A stretch of DNA of 15,899 nucleotides from Porcipelethomonas sp964621265 (GTDB lineage Bacteria; Bacillota; Clostridia; Oscillospirales; Ruminococcaceae): NCBI GenBank assembly GCA_964621265.1, contig CAZULQ010000042.1, forward strand, positions 1 to 15,899, written 5' to 3'. The notes below the pieces were generated by a model, which did not search any database, was not told the DNA's origin, and saw nothing but the letters and a program-made list of their open reading frames with translations. Shown in pieces: positions 6,603 through 14,204 of this stretch (position 1 is the stretch's first letter; each line of letters begins with the position of its first letter). Both the position numbers and the translations under genes were made by a program.

Positions 6603-8543
6603 TTATCTTATCTTTGTGCCAGGTGCAACGTCGTCATCAAGGAATACAACCTTAGCGCCACCGTCAGGCATATCAGCCGCACAAATCATGCCGAAGCTTT
6701 CTTCGCCGCAAAGCTTTACAGGCTTTAAGTTTGCAACGACAATTACAGTCTTTCCGATAAGCTCTTCAGGCTTGTAGTATTCAGCAATACCCGAAACAAC
6801 CTGTCTGCCGCCCATACCGTCGTCAAGCTGAAGCTTTAAAAGCTTCTTTGATTTCTTGACCTTTTCGCACTCCTTAACCTTAGCGGCTCTGAGTTCGGTC
6901 TTGAAGAATTCGTCAATTGTGATTTCCGGTGCAAGCTCAATCTTTTCCTGAGCCTTTTCAGCTTCAGCCATCTGAGCTTCAATAAGCTTGTTGAGCTCGT
7001 CGATTTCCTTTTCTGTGTCAATACGTGGGAAAAGAACTTCGCCCTTTGCAACAGTCATGTTTTCAGGCAGTACGCCGAACTTGTCTGCATTTTCGTATGA
7101 AACAGCACTTTCGTCTGCACCAATCTGTTCCCATACCTTTGGCATTGTTGTAGGCATGAACGGACAGAGAAGTGATGAAACAACTCTGATTGTATCAAGG
7201 AGATTGTAAAGTACTGCCGCAAGTCTTGGCTTGTTTGCTTCGTCCTTTGCGAGTACCCACGGAGCTGTCTCGTCGATGTACTTATTCGCTCTTGAAACAA
7301 CCTTGAAGATTTCAGTAAGAGCATTCTGAAGCTGTGTGTTGTCGATACATTCGTCAACCTTGGCACGGAGCGCAGTTGCCTGAGCGATGAGGTCATCGTC
7401 AAATTCGCCTGCCTGCTTATCAGATGGGATTGTGCCGTCAAAATACTTTATAACCATTGCAACAGTTCTTGAAACAAGGTTTCCAAGACCGTTTGCGAGG
7501 TCTGAGTTAATGCGGTTAATCATGATTTCGTTAGAGAATGAGCTGTCCGCACCGAGAGCCATTTCACGCATGATGTGGTAACGGATAGCGTCAGCGCCGT
7601 AACGTTCACCGAGTACAAACGGGTCAACAACGTTTCCGAGAGATTTACTCATCTTCTGACCGTTGAATGTAATCCAGCCGTGTACAGCAAGGTGCTTCGG
7701 AAGCGGAAGGTCAAGTGCCATAAGCATTGCAGGCCAGATGATAGCGTGGAAACGCATGATATCCTTTGCAACCATGTGAACATCAGCAGGCCAGAGCTTA
7801 TCAAAATCGTTGTAAGTATCGTTCTGATAGCCGAGCGCTGAAATATAGTTTGAAAGAGCGTCAATCCATACATAGACAACGTGGTCTGTATCGAATGTTA
7901 CAGGAATACCCCACTTGAAGCTTGTTCTTGAAACGCAGAGGTCCTCAAGACCGGGCTTTATGAAGTTGTTTACAAGCTCAACCGCTCTTGTCTTTGGCTG
8001 GAGATAGTCTGTTTCTGTAAGGAGCTTTTCGATTCTTTCAGCAAATGGCGACATCTTGAAGAAGTATGCTTCTTCCTTGGCTTCGATAACTTCTCTGCCA
8101 CAGTCAGGGCACTTGCCGTCAACAAGCTGAGAGTCTGTCCAGAAGCTTTCGCAAGGTGTGCAGTATTTGCCTGAGTATTCACCTTTGTAGATATAGCCCT
8201 TGTCATATAAATCCTTGAAGATTTTCTGAACTGTTTCGATATGGTAATCGTCAGTTGTACGGATATATCTGTCATAACTGATATTCATGTAGCTCCAGAG
8301 CTTTTTGAATATTTCTACGATATTATCAACGTATTCCTTTGGTGTAATACCTGCTTCAGCGGCTTTCTGTTCTATTTTAAGACCGTGTTCATCTGTTCCC
8401 GTAAGAAACATTACGTCGTATCCCTGCATTCGTCTGTAACGTGCAATTGAGTCGCAGGCTACTGTTGTGTAGCAGTGACCGATATGCGGATTTCCCGAAG
8501 GGTAGTAAATCGGGGTTGTGATGTAAAATGGTTTCTTTGACAT
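6603..8543 (-). CDS. metG: Methionyl-tRNA synthetase, long form with C-terminal tRNA-binding domain
   Basis: Cytoplasmic class I aminoacyl-tRNA synthetase that charges tRNA-Met with methionine, essential for protein synthesis. 646 residues. The ATP-binding HIGH motif is at 20-23 and KMSKS at 297-301. A zinc knuckle with Cys128, Cys131, Cys145 and Cys148 lies in the connective region. The anticodon-binding helical domain follows (about 350-480). Residues ~542-646 form an EMAP/Arc1p-type tRNA-binding OB fold, which serves as the dimerisation module in long bacterial MetRS. The start ATG has AGGAGG 7 bases upstream. It is monocistronic, with its own promoter and a terminator shared with the convergent operon. 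The leader is only ~25 bases, so there is no T-box or SAM riboswitch. Confidence 0.98.
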   Translation of the reverse strand: MSKKPFYITTPIYYPSGNPHIGHCYTTVACDSIARYRRMQGYDVMFLTGTDEHGLKIEQKAAEAGITPKEYVDNIVEIFKKLWSYMNISYDRYIRTTDDYHIETVQKIFKDLYDKGYIYKGEYSGKYCTPCESFWTDSQLVDGKCPDCGREVIEAKEEAYFFKMSPFAERIEKLLTETDYLQPKTRAVELVNNFIKPGLEDLCVSRTSFKWGIPVTFDTDHVVYVWIDALSNYISALGYQNDTYNDFDKLWPADVHMVAKDIMRFHAIIWPAMLMALDLPLPKHLAVHGWITFNGQKMSKSLGNVVDPFVLGERYGADAIRYHIMREMALGADSSFSNEIMINRINSDLANGLGNLVSRTVAMVIKYFDGTIPSDKQAGEFDDDLIAQATALRAKVDECIDNTQLQNALTEIFKVVSRANKYIDETAPWVLAKDEANKPRLAAVLYNLLDTIRVVSSLLCPFMPTTMPKVWEQIGADESAVSYENADKFGVLPENMTVAKGEVLFPRIDTEKEIDELNKLIEAQMAEAEKAQEKIELAPEITIDEFFKTELRAAKVKECEKVKKSKKLLKLQLDDGMGGRQVVSGIAEYYKPEELIGKTVIVVANLKPVKLCGEESFGMICAADMPDGGAKVVFLDDDVAPGTKIR

Positions 8544-8574
8544 AACTGTTCCTCCTGTTTATCATATACATTTT

Positions 8575-8603
8575 ATTATACCGCAAATTCTGGAATTTGT
8601 CCA
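8575..8603 (-). promoter_or_regulatory. metG promoter
   Basis: On the minus strand TGGACA (complement of 8598-8603) and a perfect TATAAT (complement of 8575-8580) are separated by exactly 17 bases. Transcription would begin about 25 bases before the metG ATG. An inverted repeat fills most of the spacer. Confidence 0.8.
8584..8599. promoter_or_regulatory. Inverted repeat inside the metG promoter, possible operator
   Basis: CAAATTC (8584-8590) and GAATTTG (8593-8599) are perfect inverted copies separated by TG. The repeat lies in the spacer between the -35 and -10 boxes, where a bound protein would block RNA polymerase. It is AT-rich and could be fortuitous. Confidence 0.4.
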
Positions 8604-8617
8604 GTAGTAAAAAAAGA

Positions 8618-8639
8618 AAAGGCGTTAAAAAACGCCTTT
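8618..8639 (-). terminator. Terminator of the exported-protein operon
   Basis: AAAGGCGTT (8618-8626) pairs with AACGCCTTT (8631-8639), a 9-bp stem with a 4-base loop. On the minus strand it is followed by TCTTTTTTT, a classical intrinsic terminator 21 bases after the dockerin gene. Confidence 0.92.
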
Positions 8640-8660
8640 AAAATTTCTTTTTATATAAGA

Positions 8661-9389
8661 TTACATTCCCATAATCTTCTTTGCAAGCTCAACAGCATCG
8701 TAAAGATTTGTGATGCCGTCTAAGTTGTAGTCAGCCGCTGTAATCTGTGCTTCGTTGAGTGAAGCAGGGTCAGCAATATATCTTGCGATTGCGATTACAT
8801 CGTAAAGGTCGATTACTTCGTTGAAGTCAACGTCGCCCGGAGTGATATCGGAAGCAGGATATGTAAATGTAACAGTGTTGCAGATATTGGCATTTTCATC
8901 TGCGATGCTTTCTGATTCAGATGTAAGCTCAGGTGCGTCAAGCTCATCGTTTCTTTCAAGCACGAAAGTTGTAACATAACCGTTTACAGAACCGTCAACA
9001 ATTTCATCTGTATCGGCGATTGTAAAGTCATATTCCATAACCTGATAATCTGTTGAACCCATATATTTCGGAACACCGAGTGAAATTCTGTAAGACACAT
9101 CGTTCTTGCCCTCAAGTGTGAAATAGTAATCGTCAAGGCCTGTGTTCTCGCCGCCTGCAGGAATTACTGTATCATAGTAAACATAGTCGCCGTCCTGTGT
9201 AATCTGTGTAATAGTAACAGCAACATCTCTGTCGAGACATGGTCTTACAATGGCAGTACCGCACTTGTTTCCGTGGATTGGATACTGTGGGTCAACTGTG
9301 TAAGCTTCAGCCGCTGCACTCATTGCTGTGCTGAGCATAACGCCTGCACACATAACTGTCGCAAAAATTCTTGTTAAAAACTTCTTCAT
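8661..9389 (-). CDS. Secreted dockerin protein with a novel N-terminal domain
   Basis: 242 residues. A signal peptide (1-28, basic KK then a hydrophobic core, cleavage near SAAA-EA) predicts export. Residues ~30-150 are a beta-rich domain I do not recognise, with Cys43 and Cys51. An acidic Ser/Glu linker (150-168) follows. The last ~58 residues (185-242) are a type I dockerin: two calcium loops, DVDFNEVIDLYD (186-197) and DYNLDGITNLYD (220-231), each with acidic or Asn residues at positions 1, 3, 5, 9 and 12 and a following helix. Dockerins bind cohesins on scaffoldins, so the protein is probably displayed in a cellulosome-like complex. No catalytic motif for a glycoside hydrolase, esterase or protease is visible. 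The Shine-Dalgarno is GGAGAAG. It lies 22 bases after the transglutaminase-like repeat protein and is the last gene before the terminator. Confidence 0.88.
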   Translation of the reverse strand: MKKFLTRIFATVMCAGVMLSTAMSAAAEAYTVDPQYPIHGNKCGTAIVRPCLDRDVAVTITQITQDGDYVYYDTVIPAGGENTGLDDYYFTLEGKNDVSYRISLGVPKYMGSTDYQVMEYDFTIADTDEIVDGSVNGYVTTFVLERNDELDAPELTSESESIADENANICNTVTFTYPASDITPGDVDFNEVIDLYDVIAIARYIADPASLNEAQITAADYNLDGITNLYDAVELAKKIMGM

Positions 9390-9411
9390 AATCTTTCTTC
9401 TCCATTTCTGA

Positions 9412-11364
9412 TTAATAATACTTCGGGTATATATAGCCTATATATATATATCCGCAGGATTCCATATATACATCAGTGGAATCGGCTATGCCCTTGCATG
9501 CGTCATAATTCTTCCAGACACCGTCAATGCAAATCTGATTCCAGTAATGACTCTTTTCATTAAGCGTACCGCAAACAATTCTCGTTTCAAATTCCGACTG
9601 GTGAAGGAGAATATCTGTCAGCGCCGCAAAATATACACTTGTAAGATGCGTGTTTTTCATCGAATAGCTTGCAAAGCTTCCCCAGTCCGAGGACTCTGCT
9701 TCTTCAAAGGTCGGAACTGAACCAACATTATATTTTTTGTTGTTCTTTACATAATTGTAAATCGCTGTTGCATTTCTTCTGATTGAATTTAAAATGCTTT
9801 CAGCGCCTTTCTGTACTTCGGAAAACTCAACTGCTATACCTTCTTCATTTATGTTGTATCCGCCATAGAGAGTGTCTGTAAGGGCAGCGCCGTTTTCATC
9901 AAAGTAATACATGTTTCCGTCAATAGTTTGCCAGCCGTTTGCAGGACTTCCGTTTTCATTGAAGTAGTGCTTTCTGTCACCGATTATTTCAAAGCCGACT
10001 GCCATTGAACCGTCCTGTCTGAAATAATATCTGTTGAAATCAAGAGTCTGCCAGCCTTTAAGTGCTGCGCCTGTTTCTTTAAGGTAATAGGTCTTTCCGT
10101 CAACAGTCTGCCAGCCGTAAAGCATAATTCCTTCTTCGTTGAGAACATAAGTGTGCCCGTTATGCTGGACGGCACCAATACACATTTTTCCTTCTTCGTC
10201 AAAACAGTACCTGTTTTCATCAATTGTTTTTATGCCGCGTACCATTTTACCTGTAATTTCAAAATAGTATCTGTTTTCGTCAATAGTCTGCCAGCCGTAG
10301 AGCATTACGCCTTTTTCATTGAAATAATAGGTTTCGCCGTCTACATCAAAAAAGCCTGTCACCATAACACCGTTTTCGTCAAAGCAATATTTGTTGCCGC
10401 TTATTCTGAGAATTCCGACTGTCATTTTTCCGTCTTTTCCGAAGTAATATTTTTTCTCGTCGATTGTCTGCCAGCCATAAACCATCTTGCCGTTTTCGCC
10501 GAAATAGTATGTAAAATCATTAATTGTGACAAAGCCTGTTTTCATGAGATAGTCTTCTCCGAACCAGTATTTGTCCTTGCCCTCGGTTACAAGGCCTGTT
10601 GCGATTGTGCCGTCCTTATGATAGTATCTTACACCATCTTCAAACTCCTGAAAGCCTGTTGCCATAGGACCGCTTTCAGTAAAACGATATATGATATCAT
10701 CAATAACGTGTTCTCCTGTATACTTGCCCGTTTCCTCGTCGGCGTAGTAGACATTGCCGTTATAGTTTATCCAGCCGTAAAGCGGCTTTGCTGTATCATA
10801 ATCATAGAAGATTCTGAGATTGTTTACAGTCTGCCAGCCTGTCTGGAGTCTGCCCTTTGGTGAGAAAAAACAGGTTACACCATCAATTTCACATTCGCCT
10901 GTATAAAGCACGCCGTTCTCATCGCTGTAAAACTTACTGCCATCGTATTCAACCCAGCCGTTTGTGCGGTATATACCAAAATCATCAAAGATTCTTAAAG
11001 CGCCGTCAACCTCGCATGGCCCTGAAAGCTTACCTTTTTCGGGGTCGCAGTAAAATCTGTTGTCCATGTAATGAATCCAGCCTGTTTTCAAGGCTCCTGT
11101 TTCAAGGTCGAAAAACAGTCTTTTACCATCAACATCAAACCAGCCGTATCTGAGAGCACCGTTCGGTGCAAAATAATAGGTTTCTCCTTCAATTTCGCAA
11201 AGACCTGTATACTTTTCTCCGTCCTCGCCTATATAGAAAACCTTGTCGCTTTGGTTTACAACCCAGCCTGCTGTTGTCTCCTCCGCTGATATGCATGGTG
11301 CCGCTGCACATAACGCAATCAGTGCCGCTGAACACGCTGCAAGCCTCAGCCTGTTTTTGTTCAT
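9412..11364 (-). CDS. Secreted cell-wall-binding repeat protein with transglutaminase-like C-terminus
   Basis: 650 residues, three parts. A signal peptide (1-27, cleavage near ISA-EE) is followed by about 23 aromatic repeats of ~20 residues (33-512), consensus GWxxxdGxxYYFdexGxmxt. This is the choline-/glucan-binding type (CW_binding family) that anchors proteins to wall polymers or glucans. Residues ~513-630 resemble a transglutaminase-like fold: an Ala/Leu helix (578-587), a TRIVCG strand, then His606 in SHYWNQICIDGVW and Asp621 in NYDAC, the usual His/Asp pair. The catalytic Cys expected near residue 572 is replaced (KNTHLTS), so the domain may be inactive. AAGGAGG lies 7 bases before the start, which is 18 bases after the upstream paralogue's stop. 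Middle gene of the exported-protein operon. Confidence 0.85.
   Translation of the reverse strand: MNKNRLRLAACSAALIALCAAAPCISAEETTAGWVVNQSDKVFYIGEDGEKYTGLCEIEGETYYFAPNGALRYGWFDVDGKRLFFDLETGALKTGWIHYMDNRFYCDPEKGKLSGPCEVDGALRIFDDFGIYRTNGWVEYDGSKFYSDENGVLYTGECEIDGVTCFFSPKGRLQTGWQTVNNLRIFYDYDTAKPLYGWINYNGNVYYADEETGKYTGEHVIDDIIYRFTESGPMATGFQEFEDGVRYYHKDGTIATGLVTEGKDKYWFGEDYLMKTGFVTINDFTYYFGENGKMVYGWQTIDEKKYYFGKDGKMTVGILRISGNKYCFDENGVMVTGFFDVDGETYYFNEKGVMLYGWQTIDENRYYFEITGKMVRGIKTIDENRYCFDEEGKMCIGAVQHNGHTYVLNEEGIMLYGWQTVDGKTYYLKETGAALKGWQTLDFNRYYFRQDGSMAVGFEIIGDRKHYFNENGSPANGWQTIDGNMYYFDENGAALTDTLYGGYNINEEGIAVEFSEVQKGAESILNSIRRNATAIYNYVKNNKKYNVGSVPTFEEAESSDWGSFASYSMKNTHLTSVYFAALTDILLHQSEFETRIVCGTLNEKSHYWNQICIDGVWKNYDACKGIADSTDVYMESCGYIYIGYIYPKYY
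9829..11268 (-). repeat. Array of about 23 cell-wall-binding repeats (residues 33-512)
   Basis: Coding repeats of ~60 bases. Each encodes a Gly-Trp start, a Gly turn and a YYF strand. The DNA copies are diverged, so this is an old array kept at protein level rather than a recent tandem expansion. Units 1-12 align one-to-one with those of the neighbouring paralogue. Confidence 0.85.
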
Positions 11365-11382
11365 CTGTCTGCCTCCTTTTTG

Positions 11383-13365
11383 TTATGGCTGATATGAAGG
11401 TCTTGCGTAGCCATAAATACTTGCACTTGTTGTTTTATATTTTCTTCTCTTACACTGATTACTTGTGTTTCCTTCAACTGTATAAACTATTCCGTCCTCG
11501 CAGTAATCCACAAAGCCTACATGGTCAATCCAGCCGTCATAATCCCAGTCAAAGAATATATAGTCACCCGAAATCGGAGTGTAGCTGCCTCTGTAATAGA
11601 ACTGATTGTGTGACTTGAACCAGTTTGCACCGTCCATGCAAAGAATGAATTTCGGAACGGTTCCGTCCTGAGTGAAGCCGCACTGGTCAGCGCACCATGA
11701 TACAAAGCATGCACACCATGCAATACGGTAATTGAAGCCCCACCAGCGCCAGTATGGTTCGCCGTTTACATTGCCAAGCTGACTGAGTGCCTTTTCGACA
11801 ATGTCCTGATTTCCCGGAACCATTGAGCCGTCGGAATAGAAGCAATAGTTTTTACCGTCAATTCTGTAACGATATGTAAGCGCTACGCCGTTTGAATCGA
11901 AATAATAGGTTTTGCCGCCTATTGTCTGCCAGCCGGTTCGCATAATGCCGTCCAGTCCGAAATAGTATCTTCCGTTGTTGAAAAATCTGAACTCAGTTGC
12001 CATAACGCCTTTTTCGCTGAAATAGTATCTGTTGCCGTCAATATCCTGCCAGCCATATCTCATAACGCCGTTATCGCCGAAATAATATGTTTTCTTTTCA
12101 ACAGTCTTCCAGCCGGTTGACATTACTCCGCCGTCGTCGAAATAATACATCTTTCCGCTGATTGTAACAAAGCCTGTGCTCATCTTTCCGTCAGTGCCGA
12201 AGTAATATTTTTCGCCGCCGATTTCCTGCCACTTGTAAAGCATTTTTCCGCTTGTCGGGTCAAAGTAATAAACAACAGCATTCACAGCCCTGAAGCCTGT
12301 CTGCATTTTGCCCTCATCGTCAAAATAATAGTTGGCGTTACTGAAGCTTGCAATACCTTTCTGCATCACTCCGTTTTCATCAAAGCCATACTTTGCACCG
12401 TCAATTTCATGTATGCCGATAAGCATTTTTCCGTCTTCGGCAAAATAGTATCTGTTCCCGTCAATATCCTGCCAGCCTGTCTGCATAAGATAATTTTCAT
12501 CAAAATAATATGTACCGCTTTCGTCATAAACAAACCCGATACCCGCAGTACCATCATTGTAATAGTATCTCACGCCATCGTCAAACTGCTGAAGTCCTGT
12601 TGCAAGATAACCTCTTTCTGTAAAGCGGTATAAAAGACCGTCAATTGTATATTCACCTGTGTACTTACCTGTTTCCTCATCGGAATAGTAAACAAGTCCG
12701 TTGTGATGAATCCAGCCATAAAGCGGCTGTGATGTATCATAGTCGTAATACACTCTTTTGCCGTTTAAGTCCTGCCAGCCGCATTTATATATTCCGCTTT
12801 TTGTGAAGAAATATGTGGTATCATCAATCACACATTCACCGGTTCTGATTCCGCCTTCAATATCGCTGTAATACTTGTTGCCGTCAAGTTCAAACCAGCC
12901 GTTGAAGAGTACGCCCTTTTCTGTAAAGCGATATGTATAGCCGTTTATTTCACATAAACCGCAAAGCTTTCCGTAAACGGGGTCATCATAATAGGTTTCG
13001 CCCATATAATAAACCCAGCCGGTATTTCTTATACCTGTTTCAAGGTCAAAGAACATTCTCACTCCGTCAACAGTATGCCAGCCTGTTCTCATTGCACCGT
13101 TCGGAGCAAAATAATAGGTGTATCCGTCAACTTCGCAAAGGCCCGTTAAAGCCACGCCGTTTTCATCAATAAAAAAGCGTTTGCCGTTTTCGTTTTCAAC
13201 CCAGCCTGTCACGGCTTCTTCGGTGCTGTCCTGCACCTGTTCTTCCGCTATTCCTGTTTCCGCTTCTGACGGAAGATTTTCTTCCTCGGCTGATACGCCT
13301 GAAGGCAATGCACACATAAGCAGTATTGCCGCAAAAGCAGTCGGAAGATACTTCAAAATCTTCAT
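11383..13365 (-). CDS. Secreted cell-wall-binding repeat protein with CHAP amidase/peptidase domain
   Basis: 660 residues. Signal peptide 1-26 (cleavage near VSA-EE), then an acidic Glu-rich linker (27-52), about 23 aromatic wall-binding repeats (54-517) and a CHAP domain (about 520-656). CHAP domains are cysteine amidases or endopeptidases that cut peptidoglycan cross-links or stem peptides. The catalytic residues are visible: Cys551 in IAWCACFVSWCA, His615 in IDHVGFV, and Glu631/Asn633 in VEGNTSN. A secreted peptidoglycan hydrolase acting in wall turnover, cell separation or attack on other bacteria is the best reading. The start has GGAAAGAAGAG upstream. First gene of the exported-protein operon. 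The paralogous next gene shares the repeat layout but carries a different C-terminal domain. Whether the repeats bind choline, another wall polymer or a glucan is not decided by the sequence. Confidence 0.92.
   Translation of the reverse strand: MKILKYLPTAFAAILLMCALPSGVSAEEENLPSEAETGIAEEQVQDSTEEAVTGWVENENGKRFFIDENGVALTGLCEVDGYTYYFAPNGAMRTGWHTVDGVRMFFDLETGIRNTGWVYYMGETYYDDPVYGKLCGLCEINGYTYRFTEKGVLFNGWFELDGNKYYSDIEGGIRTGECVIDDTTYFFTKSGIYKCGWQDLNGKRVYYDYDTSQPLYGWIHHNGLVYYSDEETGKYTGEYTIDGLLYRFTERGYLATGLQQFDDGVRYYYNDGTAGIGFVYDESGTYYFDENYLMQTGWQDIDGNRYYFAEDGKMLIGIHEIDGAKYGFDENGVMQKGIASFSNANYYFDDEGKMQTGFRAVNAVVYYFDPTSGKMLYKWQEIGGEKYYFGTDGKMSTGFVTISGKMYYFDDGGVMSTGWKTVEKKTYYFGDNGVMRYGWQDIDGNRYYFSEKGVMATEFRFFNNGRYYFGLDGIMRTGWQTIGGKTYYFDSNGVALTYRYRIDGKNYCFYSDGSMVPGNQDIVEKALSQLGNVNGEPYWRWWGFNYRIAWCACFVSWCADQCGFTQDGTVPKFILCMDGANWFKSHNQFYYRGSYTPISGDYIFFDWDYDGWIDHVGFVDYCEDGIVYTVEGNTSNQCKRRKYKTTSASIYGYARPSYQP
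11815..13206 (-). repeat. Array of about 23 cell-wall-binding repeats (residues 54-517)
   Basis: The ~20-residue units follow the GWxxxdGxxYYFdexGxmxt pattern, with irregular units in the first half (such as FFDLETG and DYDT-PLYGW) that recur at the same positions in the paralogue at 9829-11268. DNA-level identity between units is low. Confidence 0.85.
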
Positions 13366-13398
13366 TTAATTCTCTTCTTTCCAAAAATAATACATTTA

Positions 13399-13427
13399 AT
13401 TGTACCATATTTTCTGACAAAAAACAA
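13399..13427 (-). promoter_or_regulatory. Candidate promoter of the exported-protein operon
   Basis: On the minus strand TTGTTT (complement of 13422-13427) and TACAAT (complement of 13399-13404) are 17 bases apart. This puts the transcription start about 27 bases before the CHAP gene. The -35 box is a poor match, so an activator or another sigma factor is possible. Confidence 0.45.
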
Positions 13428-13472
13428 GTATTTACAGCGTTTGCGGAAATGTATTATATGGAAGTGACAAAA

Positions 13473-13501
13473 TTGACATTATATAACAGCTGTGATATAA
13501 T
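13473..13501 (+). promoter_or_regulatory. Consensus sigma70 promoter of the methyltransferase gene
   Basis: TTGACA (13473-13478) and TATAAT (13496-13501), both perfect, are separated by 17 bases. This is the ideal housekeeping promoter. The leader would be about 31 bases long. Confidence 0.88.
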
Positions 13502-13538
13502 CAATTTGCGAAATAATTTTGACAGGAGAAGTGTCATA

Positions 13539-14159
13539 ATGAGTAAATTTACAGATTATATAGGTTCTCAGTTCGGAAATCCAAGGGGAATCATAGGAAA
13601 AATATGTTGCATAATTATGAATGTGATAAATAAGAAAATGTATACAAAAACAGTATCGCTGATAAAGCTTCCTCAAAGCAGTAAAATTCTCGATATAGGC
13701 TATGGAAACGGATATCTGCTGAAGCTTCTTGATAAGTGCAGGAAAAATTATGATTTATACGGCATTGATATTTCAGAGGATATGAAGAATCAGGCAATAA
13801 AGAAAAACAAAAAATCCATGAAGGAAGGCAGACTTCATTTAGAAATCGGGGATTGCTGTGATTTGCCCTATACAGATGAAATGTTTAATGCTGTTACATC
13901 GATTAATACAGTCTATTTCTGGAATGATACGCTCAAAGGACTTGAAGAGATAAATCGTTGTCTGACAGCTGACGGCGCTTTTTATAATGTGGTATACACA
14001 AAAAAGTGGCTTGATAAGCTTTCCTACACTAAAAAGGGCTTCAAAAAATTTGAACCACAGGCGTTGATTGATATTGGATATAAGGCAGGCTTTAAGGATG
14101 TAGCTGTACAGGATATCGTAAAAGGAAAAAGCTTTGTGGTTATATATAAAAAGAACTGA
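13539..14159 (+). CDS. SAM-dependent methyltransferase, class I (Methyltransf_11-like)
   Basis: 206 residues. A Rossmann-type SAM-binding domain is shown by motif I, ILDIGYGNGYL (50-60), the acidic ribose-binding residue Asp77 in YGIDIS, and the post-motif GDCCDLPY (104-111), followed by NAVTSINTVYFW (motif IV region). The N-terminal ~45 residues (NPRGIIGKICCIIMNVINKKMY) are a hydrophobic, helical cap of the kind seen in small-molecule or lipid methyltransferases. The substrate is unknown. ATG 13539 is chosen because AGGAGAA lies 8 bases upstream and the consensus promoter ends at 13501. In-frame codons further upstream would lie before the promoter's start point. Divergent from the exported-protein operon, monocistronic, and ended by a strong hairpin. 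Confidence 0.87.
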   Translation: MSKFTDYIGSQFGNPRGIIGKICCIIMNVINKKMYTKTVSLIKLPQSSKILDIGYGNGYLLKLLDKCRKNYDLYGIDISEDMKNQAIKKNKKSMKEGRLHLEIGDCCDLPYTDEMFNAVTSINTVYFWNDTLKGLEEINRCLTADGAFYNVVYTKKWLDKLSYTKKGFKKFEPQALIDIGYKAGFKDVAVQDIVKGKSFVVIYKKN

Positions 14160-14171
14160 GTGATAACATGA

Positions 14172-14204
14172 AAAACATCCCGCTTGATTTCAGCGGGATG
14201 TTTT
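14172..14204. terminator. Bidirectional terminator shared by the methyltransferase and the convergent membrane protein
   Basis: AAAACATCCCGCT (14172-14184) pairs perfectly with AGCGGGATGTTTT (14192-14204) around a 7-base loop. The plus strand is followed by TTTTGT and the minus strand by a U-run. The minus-strand gene's TGA (14190-14192) lies at the loop edge, so one arm encodes its last four codons. Confidence 0.92.

Noticed and set aside
8544..8660. T-box or SAM riboswitch upstream of metG
   Set aside because: The promoter lies only ~25 bases before the transcript's start codon, leaving no room, and the remaining gap is the neighbouring terminator.
10153..10863. Plus-strand 236-codon frame antisense to the repeats
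   Set aside because: It is a shadow of the repeat array: its periodic Phe/Val composition mirrors the repeat codons, and there is no ribosome binding site.
11320..11364. Possible lipobox (LAAC) in the transglutaminase-like protein's signal peptide
   Set aside because: The Cys is at residue 11, before the hydrophobic core, so it cannot be a lipoprotein cleavage site.
9829..13206. Regular ~60-base repeats that could suggest a CRISPR or noncoding tandem array
   Set aside because: The units are diverged in DNA, continuous with two long coding frames, and conserved only at protein level as aromatic wall-binding repeats.
13326..13538. 71-codon N-terminal extension of the methyltransferase
   Set aside because: It crosses the consensus promoter and the divergent operon's 5' end. 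The real start has AGGAGAA upstream.
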